Virus record (IMG/VR): IMGVR_UViG_3300037963_005421
Coordinates: 1 to 49,565 of that record
Direction: 5' to 3' (one strand)
Length of the DNA stretch: 49,565 nucleotides
Source of the DNA: a virus
Positions 12,977 through 20,241 of this stretch are shown one piece after another. A program made the translations under genes and the position numbers. The notes below the pieces were generated by a model. That model had not been told where the DNA came from. It did not search any database and was given only the letters and a program-made list of their open reading frames with translations. Within the stretch, counting starts at the first letter, position 1, and each line of letters opens with the position of its first letter.

Positions 12977-13143
12977 CATTCAAGCAGTGGATGCGGGCAG
13001 TGGATCGCATCATCTCGGCAGAGTTGTTTGGCATCGGGGTCTATGACCTCATCGACCTGCTCTGGCGGGACATGTACGACGCGGACTGGACCCCAGAGGA
13101 GGCGGCCCAGCCCATCTTGGACAACCCATACGACTACATCTAA
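12973..13143 (+). CDS. Small DUF5419-like protein (56 residues)
   Basis: MTFKQWMRAVDRIISAELFG, then DLIDLLWRDMYDADWTPEEA, follows a W-M-x-x-V-D ... D-L-x-D ... R-D-x-Y-D-x-x-x-x-P-x-E-A-A pattern that recurs in small phage proteins (DUF5419-type, from memory). Function unknown. Coupled to the methylase by ATGA, with GGAGGTGAG as ribosome site. Confidence 0.65.
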   Translation: MTFKQWMRAVDRIISAELFGIGVYDLIDLLWRDMYDADWTPEEAAQPILDNPYDYI

Positions 13144-13154
13144 GGAGGTGTGAG

Positions 13155-13484
13155 ATGGAGAATTACGAGAGCATCGAGGCGCGGCTGGGTGAGGAGATCC
13201 TTGCCAGCGACCGCTCGGTGGCAGCGATCAGCGAGATCATGAGCGGCGTGGGGGCTGGCGTCTTCACCCGCATGGACCAACAAGATGGCTGGGGGCGCGT
13301 CCCTCAGTGGCACGGATACTTGCGCCGCTGGCGCAACGCCCTGTCCTATCGGGACCGGGCATCCATTCTGGCCTGTAAGGCTGTCGTGTACGACGCTGAC
13401 GGCTACCGCCTCGGCACTGAGGGCGACGTGGAAACCGGCGAACAACCTGAGTACCACGGTATTTTAACACGAGGTGTGAGATGA
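13155..13484 (+). CDS. Unknown small protein
   Basis: 109 residues, with AAGGAGGTGTGAG directly before the ATG. The N-terminal half is helical (LGEEILASDRSVAAISEIMS), and the C-terminal half is Trp/Arg-rich. No family recognised. Ends with an overlap into the next gene; both use a GAGGTGTGAGATG leader. Confidence 0.55.
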   Translation: MENYESIEARLGEEILASDRSVAAISEIMSGVGAGVFTRMDQQDGWGRVPQWHGYLRRWRNALSYRDRASILACKAVVYDADGYRLGTEGDVETGEQPEYHGILTRGVR

Positions 13485-13816
13485 TGAAGACCAAAGAGGA
13501 GGCTCTTGAATGGCTGGAACGCAGCATCAAGGGCTGCGACTCAGAACGCGAGGTGTGTCGGGGCATGTTGGGAGACCCCTACTCTGACCCGTCAGCCCGG
13601 GGTCAGTTGATCTGGTCCGGTGCTCACCGGGTTCAATACATCATAGCAAAGAACGCGCTTCTGGCAGGTGCTTCTGTCGCTGAACTGCTCAGTGAGTTCC
13701 AGGGAGCGATGGAGCGCGTGTTCATCGAACACTGCGACCCCAGCAAGGGCATCGATGCCCGGATGATGGCGAAGGTCAGAGCCCAGGCCATCATGCTGAC
13801 GACATGGCGAGGGTAA
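13481..13816 (+). CDS. Unknown small helical protein
   Basis: 111 residues starting MMKTKEEALEWLERSIKGCD, all-helical in appearance, including GASVAELLSEFQGAMERVFI. GAGGTGTGAG precedes the ATG. No family recognised. Confidence 0.55.
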   Translation: MMKTKEEALEWLERSIKGCDSEREVCRGMLGDPYSDPSARGQLIWSGAHRVQYIIAKNALLAGASVAELLSEFQGAMERVFIEHCDPSKGIDARMMAKVRAQAIMLTTWRG

Positions 13817-13817
13817 G

Positions 13818-14900
13818 ATGATGACTTTCTACAACGAGCTGGAGCCGTTCGCCGTGGCGTGGCTCCGCAACCTCGCGGCTGCAGGGCACATCAGCCCTGG
13901 TCGCATTGACCACAGGAGCATCGAAGATGTCAGAGCCGACGACCTTGAAGACCACAACAGGGCTCACTTCTTCGCCGGAGTCGGCGGATGGGAGCAAGCT
14001 CTTGACCTTGCCGGTGTTCCGGCAGACCTCTCTGTTTGGACTGGTAGCTGCCCCTGCCAGCCCTTCTCCCAAGCCGGGAGCAAGCGAGGCACCAACGACG
14101 CCCGCCACCTCTGGCCTGTCTGGCGCAGACTCATTGACCAGTGCCAGCCTGCAGTCATCTTTGGAGAGCAGGTTGCGAGCCCGCTTGGACGGACGTGGCT
14201 CGCCGCTGTACGCGCTGACCTGGAAGCACTGGGATATGCCGTCGGGGCCGCCGATATCTGCGCTGCGGGGGCGGGGGCACCGCACCTCCGGCAGCGGCTC
14301 TGGTTCGGAGCCGTCCGCCGCGAAGCCTTGGCCCACCCCGGACGCTCAGGCCTTCAACGTCTTTGCCTGCCCGGAGAAGCACCAGCAGCGGCTGGCACGG
14401 CTCAAAGCGAAGCACGGCAACGGAAACGGGGCGGGCTTGCCCATCGGCCAAGCAGTGCATCTCGCGGGCTGGCCGACAGCCACAGCCCGGGACTCGACCG
14501 AGAACGCCCGCCACGGCTACATGGTGAAGGGGCACGCCGGGACCACGATGGTGGATGCAGCTCGACTGAGCGGCTGGCCGACATGCAGAGCGGAGGATGC
14601 GGAGTCCTCCGGGGCTCGGTGGAATCGGGGCAAGTTCGACACCCTGACTGCGGTAGCAATGCACCTGAGCACTGGCCCGGCTCGACTGCTGGCCAGTGGG
14701 ATACTGCTGACTGGCTCCTCTGCCGGGATGCCAAGTGGCGGCCGGTTGAACCCGGCACATTCCCGCTGGCTGATGGGGTATCCCAGAGAGTGGGACGCCT
14801 GCGCGCCTACGGAAATGCCATCGTCCCGCAAGTCGCGGCGGCGTTCGTCGAAGCCTTCATCGAAGGCGTAACCGAGAGCTTGGATAGTCCAGCCCGTTGA
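13818..14900 (+). CDS. DNA cytosine-5 methyltransferase 2
   Basis: 360 residues. Motif [17 protein letters not shown] (51-66), motif [14 protein letters not shown] with catalytic C80, motif VI FGEQVAS (E117, a Gln replacing the usual Asn), motif [17 protein letters not shown] (154-166) and motif [19 protein letters not shown] near residue 330. Between VIII and X is a long Gly/Arg/Ser-rich stretch of unusual composition; that same DNA encodes another protein in a second frame. The two methylases are only distantly alike, so different target sites are likely. Confidence 0.9.
   Translation: MMTFYNELEPFAVAWLRNLAAAGHISPGRIDHRSIEDVRADDLEDHNRAHFFAGVGGWEQALDLAGVPADLSVWTGSCPCQPFSQAGSKRGTNDARHLWPVWRRLIDQCQPAVIFGEQVASPLGRTWLAAVRADLEALGYAVGAADICAAGAGAPHLRQRLWFGAVRREALAHPGRSGLQRLCLPGEAPAAAGTAQSEARQRKRGGLAHRPSSASRGLADSHSPGLDRERPPRLHGEGARRDHDGGCSSTERLADMQSGGCGVLRGSVESGQVRHPDCGSNAPEHWPGSTAGQWDTADWLLCRDAKWRPVEPGTFPLADGVSQRVGRLRAYGNAIVPQVAAAFVEAFIEGVTESLDSPAR
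13927..14871 (+). CDS. Overlapping gene embedded in the cytosine methylase (different frame)
   Basis: 314 residues from ATG 13927, which has AGGAG (13914-13918) eight bases upstream. The translation includes [20 protein letters not shown], repeated [11 protein letters not shown] / [10 protein letters not shown] segments, and the C-terminal pattern [20 protein letters not shown] followed by [15 protein letters not shown] recall these elements (W-P-T-P, L-N-P-x-x-S/x-W-L-M-G-x-P-x-x-W) from proteins annotated beside or overlapping phage methylase genes. The whole gene lies within the methylase. That a long open frame keeps a good start site and family motifs argues it is real; function unknown. 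Confidence 0.6.
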   Translation: MSEPTTLKTTTGLTSSPESADGSKLLTLPVFRQTSLFGLVAAPASPSPKPGASEAPTTPATSGLSGADSLTSASLQSSLESRLRARLDGRGSPLYALTWKHWDMPSGPPISALRGRGHRTSGSGSGSEPSAAKPWPTPDAQAFNVFACPEKHQQRLARLKAKHGNGNGAGLPIGQAVHLAGWPTATARDSTENARHGYMVKGHAGTTMVDAARLSGWPTCRAEDAESSGARWNRGKFDTLTAVAMHLSTGPARLLASGILLTGSSAGMPSGGRLNPAHSRWLMGYPREWDACAPTEMPSSRKSRRRSSKPSSKA

Positions 14901-14948
14901 CGGCTTGGTTGTCCCGAGCTACACATCAAGCAACAAGGAGTCAAGACA

Positions 14949-15116
14949 ATGATCGGCATTCCATACGCCAGACAGACATACAAGAACGGAAAGATGACCT
15001 GCACCTGCCCGGTGTGCGGCAAGGTGATTGAGTTGAAGAAGAAGAAGGACCATGAGTCGTACTCTACCCAGGAGTACGCGTTGCACTACGACCAAGCCCA
15101 TGGAGTCAAGACATGA
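14949..15116 (+). CDS. Small zinc-finger protein (55 residues)
   Basis: Starts MIGIPYARQTYKNGKMTCTC. It contains CTCPVCGKVIELKKKKDH and a later histidine (ALHYDQAH), i.e. C-x-x-C...H...H, a single zinc finger. AAGGAGTCAAGAC precedes the ATG. Its last codons VKT-stop are encoded by the next gene's leader (GGAGTCAAGACATGA). Confidence 0.65.
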   Translation: MIGIPYARQTYKNGKMTCTCPVCGKVIELKKKKDHESYSTQEYALHYDQAHGVKT

Positions 15117-15469
15117 CCACAAAGAACAACCCAGAGCAATGCTGGCCCAGCGAAGCCAAGCTGATTGCTGAACGCTTCTTCTTTTCGTCGTATAACTTCC
15201 TCGACATCGAGGACATCCACATCTCTGATGTGTGCCTGAATGCCATGGCATCGATGGACTGCTGGCATGGCAGCAACACCATCTACCATATGTTTGATGG
15301 CAGCATGCTGATCGTCACCCCTTCATTCTGGGACATCCTAACCCGCCGAATCGGCGAACAAGGTCTGGGCCTGTACGACGAAAACGGAGCCTTGTATGTG
15401 CACATACAAGACGACGGCTCCATGAAGTGGAACGACGACATAACCAACCCAGCAGGAGTCAAGACATGA
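15113..15469 (+). CDS. Unknown protein, paralogue-like to the next gene
   Basis: 118 residues including KLIAERFFFSSYNFLDIEDI and MDCWHGSNTIYHMFDGSMLI. The W-H-G...M-x-D pattern also occurs in the next gene (SVWHGRDRQIMLDP), as does AQ/AKLIA, so the two may share a domain. The ATG overlaps the previous TGA. No family recognised. Confidence 0.55.
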   Translation: MTTKNNPEQCWPSEAKLIAERFFFSSYNFLDIEDIHISDVCLNAMASMDCWHGSNTIYHMFDGSMLIVTPSFWDILTRRIGEQGLGLYDENGALYVHIQDDGSMKWNDDITNPAGVKT

Positions 15470-16122
15470 CCACCAATATTCCCATCCACCTGTCGGGCAG
15501 CTACCGCGGAGTCAGCGGTTCCCGGTACTCCATCATCCTCGACCCAGAGGACAGAGACATCAGCGACTACGCGGCAGTCGGTTCTGCCGTGCCGATGAGT
15601 GTCTGGCATGGGCGGGACAGGCAGATCATGCTCGACCCCAACGTGGTCGGCAGCGAACTCAGGAAGATGCTTGAGAGTAGCGAAGCCCAGCTGATTGCTG
15701 CAGCCATCTTTGATCTCTATAAGAAAGGTGAGCGCCTCGGTGCGATGCTCTCCATCGTCGGACGGTGGCCTACCGACGAGCAAGGGCTGGATACCGAGGA
15801 GTTGGAGGGCTTGGAACGCCAGCTCAGGGAGATGCTTGAGGAGGTCCCCGCTTTCATCGACGCAGGAGACTGGGTCGGAGAGTTGGATTGGTTCCAGTTC
15901 CACGACCACACCGACCTCAAGGCCATGGTCTCGGAGTGGGTAGAGGAGGGACGCCACGACGGCTTCTGGCTCGACCCCAAGGACCTGCTGGAGGTCCTCA
16001 CCTCCTGGCTGCAGGAAGCGGTCAGCGACCTTGAGCACGACGACGACCGCTCCGACGAGGAGCAGAAGGACCTGGCCCTGGGTCGGCGTCTACTGAACAC
16101 CACTGAAGCGATGAACCAATAA
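15466..16122 (+). CDS. Unknown acidic protein (218 residues)
   Basis: Begins MTTNIPIHLSGSYRGVSGSR with a beta-rich N-terminal domain containing MSVWHGRDRQIMLDP, then a long acidic helical region (EELEGLERQLREMLEEVPAF). The last codons AAC CAA TAA belong to a 32-bp direct repeat that recurs after the next gene. No family recognised. Confidence 0.55.
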   Translation: MTTNIPIHLSGSYRGVSGSRYSIILDPEDRDISDYAAVGSAVPMSVWHGRDRQIMLDPNVVGSELRKMLESSEAQLIAAAIFDLYKKGERLGAMLSIVGRWPTDEQGLDTEELEGLERQLREMLEEVPAFIDAGDWVGELDWFQFHDHTDLKAMVSEWVEEGRHDGFWLDPKDLLEVLTSWLQEAVSDLEHDDDRSDEEQKDLALGRRLLNTTEAMNQ

Positions 16123-16145
16123 ACCAATCAGGAGTCAAGACATGA
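16114..16145 (+). repeat. 32-bp perfect direct repeat, left copy
   Basis: Runs from AACCAATAAACCAATCAGG through GAGTCAAGACATGA. It includes the final two codons and stop of the upstream gene and the ribosome site and start codon of the next. Identical to 16663-16694. Confidence 0.9.
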
Positions 16146-16660
16146 GAAAAAAACAAGGACAAGCATTGATTGCGATGCTCTGCCTCCCTGACGAAAAAGT
16201 GCTGGATCAAGCTTGGGAACTGATCCGGGCTATCTCAAAAAACGATCGCCGTTTTTTGGCCGATTTCAAAAGACACATCGCTGCTTGGATTCGAGTTGAA
16301 GCGACCCATGTCGATCGTAGAGCGCGGTCTAGGACTTGGGACGATGACGATTCAGAGTTGTTTGCAGCGCTGTTAACAGAGGCCATTGGTGAGGCCTTGA
16401 CACTGGGCTTTGATTTTAAATCAATCAAAATTCGTGTGGACAGCGGGGCTGTGCCGCTCGGCTATCGGTACCGCTCTGAATCCACGACCGCGTTTTTCAA
16501 TAAAGGAGGGCTGTTTTTTGGCAGGGCAACCGCTCGATCAGTAGCGGGCGGAGATTGGGGGGTCGCAACTTGCAAGATTGAGGTCCCCCAATCACAGGAA
16601 GCCGAAGCAAAAGCCCAGGTTCATCCCAAATACTACCGGGGATATATTCGCTTGCATTAG
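16142..16660 (+). CDS. Unknown protein in a repeat-flanked, A/T-richer cassette
   Basis: 172 residues, MRKKQGQALIAMLCLPDEKV onward, with a helical N-terminal half and a beta-rich C-terminal half (GLFFGRATARSVAGGDWGVA). Codon use looks more A/T-rich than its neighbours (for example a TTTTAAATCAATCAAAATT run). Framed by the 32-bp direct repeat. These signs suggest recent gain by recombination at the common leader. No family recognised. Confidence 0.6.
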   Translation: MRKKQGQALIAMLCLPDEKVLDQAWELIRAISKNDRRFLADFKRHIAAWIRVEATHVDRRARSRTWDDDDSELFAALLTEAIGEALTLGFDFKSIKIRVDSGAVPLGYRYRSESTTAFFNKGGLFFGRATARSVAGGDWGVATCKIEVPQSQEAEAKAQVHPKYYRGYIRLH

Positions 16661-16662
16661 GC

Positions 16663-16694
16663 AACCAATAAACCAATCAGGAGTCAAGACATGA
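16663..16694 (+). repeat. 32-bp perfect direct repeat, right copy
   Basis: Identical to 16114-16145 and 549 bases downstream of it. It holds a vestigial AACCAATAA outside any gene followed by the leader and start codon of the next gene. Confidence 0.9.
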
Positions 16695-16993
16695 CACCCA
16701 AAGAACACATCTTAGAGGCGCTGTACCATGCCCAACTCAATGCCCACGACATGGGCCTGAAGGAAGAGGCCTTTGAAGACGAGGGCCTCACCCCAGACCA
16801 GTACGCAATCTGGTGCATCGTGGAGGGCATCTGCGAGGGAGGGCCGCACGACTTCCCAGAAAGCGCGTACCTTGAGTGCCAGTACGACGACGACGACAAC
16901 CTCGTCAGACACACGATCGCTGAGCTGAGGACCGCTCTGGTCCCGGCTCTTGTGGAATTCTATAAATCAATGAACGCACGGGCGGAGGAGTAG
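16691..16993 (+). CDS. Unknown small acidic protein
   Basis: 100 residues, MTPKEHILEALYHAQLNAHD onward, acidic and helical, including LECQYDDDDNLV. The start sits in the AGGAGTCAAGAC leader. No family recognised. Confidence 0.55.
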   Translation: MTPKEHILEALYHAQLNAHDMGLKEEAFEDEGLTPDQYAIWCIVEGICEGGPHDFPESAYLECQYDDDDNLVRHTIAELRTALVPALVEFYKSMNARAEE

Positions 16994-16995
16994 AC

Positions 16996-17220
16996 ATGGA
17001 TGAGATGAATAAACCTACGGTATCACTCATGCACTGCATGCTCTTTGAGCAGGTGGTGCACGTCAGTCACGGCGGTCGATGCTTTGTCACCTGGGACGGC
17101 AACGAGCAGTTGACATTGAGGATCTTGCGACCCGATGGCCGCATCAGCACGCTGCAGTCTTGGCTTTGCCCTGGACTTGAGAGTGCCGAAGAGGCAGCAG
17201 CGGCAGCGGCAGACCAGTGA
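16996..17220 (+). CDS. Unknown small protein (74 residues)
   Basis: Two bases after the previous stop, with GGAGGAG in the preceding gene's last codons. It starts MDEMNKPTVSLMHCMLFEQV and ends in an Ala-rich tail. Overlaps the next gene by GTGA. Confidence 0.5.
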   Translation: MDEMNKPTVSLMHCMLFEQVVHVSHGGRCFVTWDGNEQLTLRILRPDGRISTLQSWLCPGLESAEEAAAAAADQ

Positions 17221-17438
17221 CTCTGCTGGACTACGCCGTAGTGCTTCCCTCGGGACGGGTCATCTCCGACCTGTCTCTCGACGGTGCTGTGCGCCTGTCT
17301 CGGCACGTCCGTCGAGACCTTGAGGGCGCTGGCGGCGTAGCCAAGGTGCGTAAACGTTTACGCACTGCCCATGGCCAGGTTCTTCTGGTCCCCATTGACG
17401 CCCACTTCCCTGACTGGAGAGTCTCCTATGACCATTGA
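17217..17438 (+). CDS. Unknown small protein (73 residues)
   Basis: GTG start coupled to the previous TGA. The sequence MTLLDYAVVLPSGRVISDLS and later AHGQVLLVPIDAHFPDWRVS suggests a small beta protein. Its end overlaps the next membrane peptide. Confidence 0.5.
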   Translation: MTLLDYAVVLPSGRVISDLSLDGAVRLSRHVRRDLEGAGGVAKVRKRLRTAHGQVLLVPIDAHFPDWRVSYDH

Positions 17439-17520
17439 GGAATTGTTTGTACTATCAATCCAGCTCCTCGTCTGGATGTTCGCCATCTTCTGCACCCTAC
17501 TTCCAAGCGACCAGAGCTAA
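17428..17520 (+). CDS. 30-residue membrane peptide
   Basis: MTIEELFVLSIQLLVWMFAI followed by FCTLLPSDQS: one continuous hydrophobic segment with a short acidic N-terminus and polar C-terminus. GGAGAG precedes the ATG. It could be a membrane-acting toxin, antiholin or inhibitor, but size prevents any call. Confidence 0.45.
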   Translation: MTIEELFVLSIQLLVWMFAIFCTLLPSDQS

Positions 17521-17522
17521 TT

Positions 17523-18236
17523 ATGAAACCCAAAAGCATTGACTATGACAGCCTGTCCATCACAGGAAACGAAGCCCTGGACCTTGTGGCTTCCCACATC
17601 GGCGCTGACCGTTGGTACGAGGCCAAGCACGTTGGCTGGGGCTCCCAGATGCCGTTGTACGTCGAGGGTGAGAGCACCCCGACGCTGCGGCACTCAGTAG
17701 AGCACGACGTGCTGATCGTCCATGTGTGGTCGGACACCCGCAACTACACAAAGCCCAACAGGGCAAAGCCCGACCGCAAGTTCTCTGTGAGCTGGACGGG
17801 ACAGGTCAAAGAGCGTGGCGTGAAGCGCCCCAAGAAAGGTCGCAAGAAGATGAACCATCACCGCGAACGGCTCATCATGGCCCACTGGTGGTGGAACGCA
17901 CTCAACGAACTCTCGTTGAAGATGGGGTTCTGGAAGGACATCTCTAACCGTGGGTGGTTGAGGACATCCCGCTGGCTGCTGCACGAGGCCATCATCGAGC
18001 GGCTCTGCCAGTTCAAGACACCCAACTTCTTGATGCTGCTGCCCTGCAAGCAAGGCTGGGAGGTCCGCGCAGTGCCAATGAAGGGCCGAGTGCCTCAACT
18101 GGATGAGCAGTTTGCCTTGAGCGAGGGTGCGACCCGCCGCCACGCTTGGCGCAATGCACTCCTTGCCCTGACAGACGGCAAGAAGACTGCTCCTTGGCCA
18201 CAGCAAGAGCCTGACTGGCCAAAGAAGGCGATGTGA
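17523..18236 (+). CDS. Unknown protein (237 residues)
   Basis: MKPKSIDYDSLSITGNEALD onward; a central basic stretch (RGVKRPKKGRKKMNHHRERL) is followed by a Trp-rich helical region (MAHWWWNALNELSLKMGFWK). The basic patch could bind nucleic acid. I recognise no catalytic motif. The GTGA overlap couples it to the next small membrane protein. Confidence 0.55.
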   Translation: MKPKSIDYDSLSITGNEALDLVASHIGADRWYEAKHVGWGSQMPLYVEGESTPTLRHSVEHDVLIVHVWSDTRNYTKPNRAKPDRKFSVSWTGQVKERGVKRPKKGRKKMNHHRERLIMAHWWWNALNELSLKMGFWKDISNRGWLRTSRWLLHEAIIERLCQFKTPNFLMLLPCKQGWEVRAVPMKGRVPQLDEQFALSEGATRRHAWRNALLALTDGKKTAPWPQQEPDWPKKAM

Positions 18237-18352
18237 TAGCCTTTCACGCCGTCCTGGTTGGTTGTTGCGTAGCCGCCGGAGTGCTTTGGCCTTGGTCGGC
18301 TCCAGCGATGGTCGTATTGTCAATCATTCTTTGTCGCTTGAGTCAACCATGA
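18233..18352 (+). CDS. 39-residue membrane protein with two hydrophobic segments
   Basis: GTG start within the previous stop. MIAFHAVLVGCCVAAGVLWP and SAPAMVVLSIILCRLSQP form two hydrophobic helices separated by a Pro/Ser turn, a hairpin topology. It overlaps the next ATG (ATGA). Confidence 0.45.
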   Translation: MIAFHAVLVGCCVAAGVLWPWSAPAMVVLSIILCRLSQP

Positions 18353-18429
18353 ACGATGACCTGACAGGCTGGCTGCTGGCTATCGCATGGCTGCTGGCGG
18401 TGGTCCTCGACTACTACGGCCTGCTCTAA
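18349..18429 (+). CDS. 26-residue membrane peptide
   Basis: MNDDLTGWLLAIAWLLAVVL then DYYGLL. One hydrophobic helix with acidic N-terminus. Last gene of the plus-strand block, directly before the terminator. Confidence 0.45.
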   Translation: MNDDLTGWLLAIAWLLAVVLDYYGLL

Positions 18430-18442
18430 GGCACCAACCTAC

Positions 18443-18481
18443 AGGGTTGTCCACAGTTTATGGACAACCCTCTTTTTTTTT
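18443..18481 (+). terminator. Strong intrinsic terminator of the plus-strand block
   Basis: AGGGTTGTCCA pairs perfectly with TGGACAACCCT around a seven-base loop and is followed by C and nine T residues. It lies between convergent gene blocks. Confidence 0.93.
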
Positions 18482-18483
18482 GT

Positions 18484-18861
18484 CTACTCATCACCGACAG
18501 GAAGCGGATTTGAAAGAGCGGCTACCATCAGCGCCTCGACCTCTCGACACTCCGGTCTCTGGGCGCTGGACTGGCCGTACTGGAGGCAGGTTGCCCACTG
18601 GCAGGGCACCGACATGGGATCTCCGCCAGCGTCTGCCCTGCACTGAACCGGCACCTCTGCCAGCGTCGAGCGCAGCTCAGCGTCGATCACGACAGGCCGA
18701 CTTCCCAGCTCCAGCAACGCCTGCTGTCCGTCGTAGACCTCTGAAAGCGTAGCCGTCTGGGCTTGGAGGGCTTCCGCTCCGTCGTCTGGCTTGAGTCCCC
18801 AGCCAGCACCAAAGCCAGCCAAGATGGCCAGCGCAAATGCCACTCCAGTTATCGGATCCAT
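18484..18861 (-). CDS. Spanin-like (Rz-type) lysis protein
   Basis: 125 residues from an ATG with GGAGG five bases upstream. A hydrophobic N-terminal helix (MDPITGVAFALAILAGFGAG) is followed by a periplasm-type helical region (AEALQAQTATLSEVYDGQQA) and several cysteines. Its position after the holin-like gene and endolysin is that of an inner-membrane spanin, which with an outer-membrane partner disrupts the outer membrane. No separate o-spanin was identified. Assignment rests on topology and gene order. Confidence 0.5.
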   Translation of the reverse strand: MDPITGVAFALAILAGFGAGWGLKPDDGAEALQAQTATLSEVYDGQQALLELGSRPVVIDAELRSTLAEVPVQCRADAGGDPMSVPCQWATCLQYGQSSAQRPECREVEALMVAALSNPLPVGDE

Positions 18862-18872
18862 ACCGCCTCCCA

Positions 18873-19742
18873 TCAGTCTCGCCAAGCCGCCAGGGAGGCC
18901 CAGGTTCGGGGTCCGACGATGCCATCAGCAGTCAGTGCCCCCTCAGCCTGGAACTCCAGCAAGCGCTTGAGCGTGCCCCTGCCGAAGTCGCCATCGACGC
19001 CCAGCTGTTGGCGGCTGTCTCCGCTCCACGAGTTGAGCCGCCGCTGCAGGCCCACGACCCACGGTCCCGTCGCGCCCGGCCAGAGGGTGGGCTGGTGGTG
19101 CTTGGGGTCGGCCAGGTATCGGGCAAAGTCACTGCCGGGCATGATCACGACCTGGACCGTACCGAGCTTCTCGCAGGTCCTGTAGGCTTGGTCTCGCCAA
19201 GCTGCCCAAAGCTCACCGCGGTAGTTCTTGGGGTCCCAGATGCCCAGGCATCCAGCGCCCCATCTTTGAATGCGGCTGCCGCCCATTGCGTGGATGAGCA
19301 TCGTACCGTTTCCACCCTGGATGCCCTCCTCAGCGTCCTGGCGAGCATCTCCATCAGCATCTCGCCAGAATCGATTAGAGCCCCCTTCAGGGCGCAGCAC
19401 GGCCTGACCGTTGCCATTGTGCTTCCCTCTGACGAAGCGATGAGGGTGGCACCAAACCAGGTTGGCTCTGCCCTGTCGGTGGTAGTGGTAGCTGCCAGGG
19501 TCGCTGGTCCCTTTGTTGGCGGTCAGCTCACCTCCCTCGAGGTACGTCAGACAGACATCGTCGTAGTGGTCTTCTCTCGCAGGGATAACCTCCAAGGCAA
19601 TCGTGCTCCCGCTGCTCGACGCGTCGCTGCCCAGAGAAGCACCGGACAGGAAGAGGTACGTTGTGCAGCCAGGCTGCAAGTCGGGCATAAACCCCAGGTG
19701 CTCAAGGTAAGATCGCACGTCCCCCGCAGAAAACGGGATCAC
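18873..19742 (-). CDS. Endolysin: Cys/His catalytic domain plus C-terminal peptidoglycan-binding domain
   Basis: 289 residues from a GTG coupled to the previous TGA. The last ~70 residues (GPWVVGLQRRLNSWSGDSRQ ... VDGDFGRGTLKRLLEFQ ... ADGIVGPRTW) are a peptidoglycan-binding domain of the PG_binding_1 type. The middle holds TMLIHAMGG (H151) and WGAGCLGIWD (C165), the His/Cys arrangement seen in L,D-transpeptidase-like folds, preceded by GKHNGNGQA and FWRDADGD. Cell-wall cleavage for host lysis is inferred from the domain pair and the holin neighbour. The exact bond cut is uncertain. Confidence 0.75.
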   Translation of the reverse strand: MIPFSAGDVRSYLEHLGFMPDLQPGCTTYLFLSGASLGSDASSSGSTIALEVIPAREDHYDDVCLTYLEGGELTANKGTSDPGSYHYHRQGRANLVWCHPHRFVRGKHNGNGQAVLRPEGGSNRFWRDADGDARQDAEEGIQGGNGTMLIHAMGGSRIQRWGAGCLGIWDPKNYRGELWAAWRDQAYRTCEKLGTVQVVIMPGSDFARYLADPKHHQPTLWPGATGPWVVGLQRRLNSWSGDSRQQLGVDGDFGRGTLKRLLEFQAEGALTADGIVGPRTWASLAAWRD

Positions 19743-20005
19743 TGAACAACTCGCATTGGCTCGTCCCGGTCGACATCGAGCTTGACCTCGATGCGCTGAA
19801 GACAAGAGACCATGGCCGCATGGTCAGCCTTATTCGTCGCAACCAATTCGTCCAAGCTGTTCAAATGACGATCAAGACCCTTGGCCAACAGCGGGATCAG
19901 TTTTTCTGTTGTCAGCTTCCAAAGGCCAAGGAGCAAGATCAGCATTACAAACACAGCGCTGGCTGGTCCGGCAAGGAATGGAGCGAGAGCTTCAGCGGTT
20001 TCCAT
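19739..20005 (-). CDS. Holin-like membrane protein
   Basis: 88 residues: an N-terminal transmembrane helix (SAVFVMLILLLGLWKL) followed by an amphipathic, charged cytoplasmic helix (RHLNSLDELVATNKADHAAM). GAGGG precedes the ATG. Immediately upstream of the endolysin with GTGA coupling. One-helix proteins in this place commonly act as holins or antiholins. Confidence 0.6.
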   Translation of the reverse strand: METAEALAPFLAGPASAVFVMLILLLGLWKLTTEKLIPLLAKGLDRHLNSLDELVATNKADHAAMVSCLQRIEVKLDVDRDEPMRVVQ

Positions 20006-20007
20006 GT

Positions 20008-20241
20008 CTATCCCTCAGTTTTCTTTTTGAGCGCATCAAGGATTAAACGGGCCAGTACGCGAGAGTTTTCGGCGCTTGGACTGTAGTTATTGCTTGGATC
20101 GTACGACGCCAACAACCCGTCAACGTCATCCAAAGGGATTACGAGAGGCACAATCCAGCCATCGGCAGACTGAGCGGCATTGTTGGTGTCCTCAGTCGAG
20201 ACAGTCTGTTGAGAAACGCTTGGGAAATCGACGAACTGCAT
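20008..20241 (-). CDS. Small unknown protein between tail and lysis genes
   Basis: 77 residues, MQFVDFPSVSQQTVSTEDTN onward, ending in a basic helix (SRVLARLILDALKKKTEG). It shares a base with the end of the fibre-like gene (TAATG). Probably virion-related by location. Confidence 0.5.
   Translation of the reverse strand: MQFVDFPSVSQQTVSTEDTNNAAQSADGWIVPLVIPLDDVDGLLASYDPSNNYSPSAENSRVLARLILDALKKKTEG

Noticed and set aside
14155-14760. 201-codon minus-strand frame opposite methylase 2
   Set aside because: Arg/Pro-rich shadow of a GC-rich gene; no start signal or motif.
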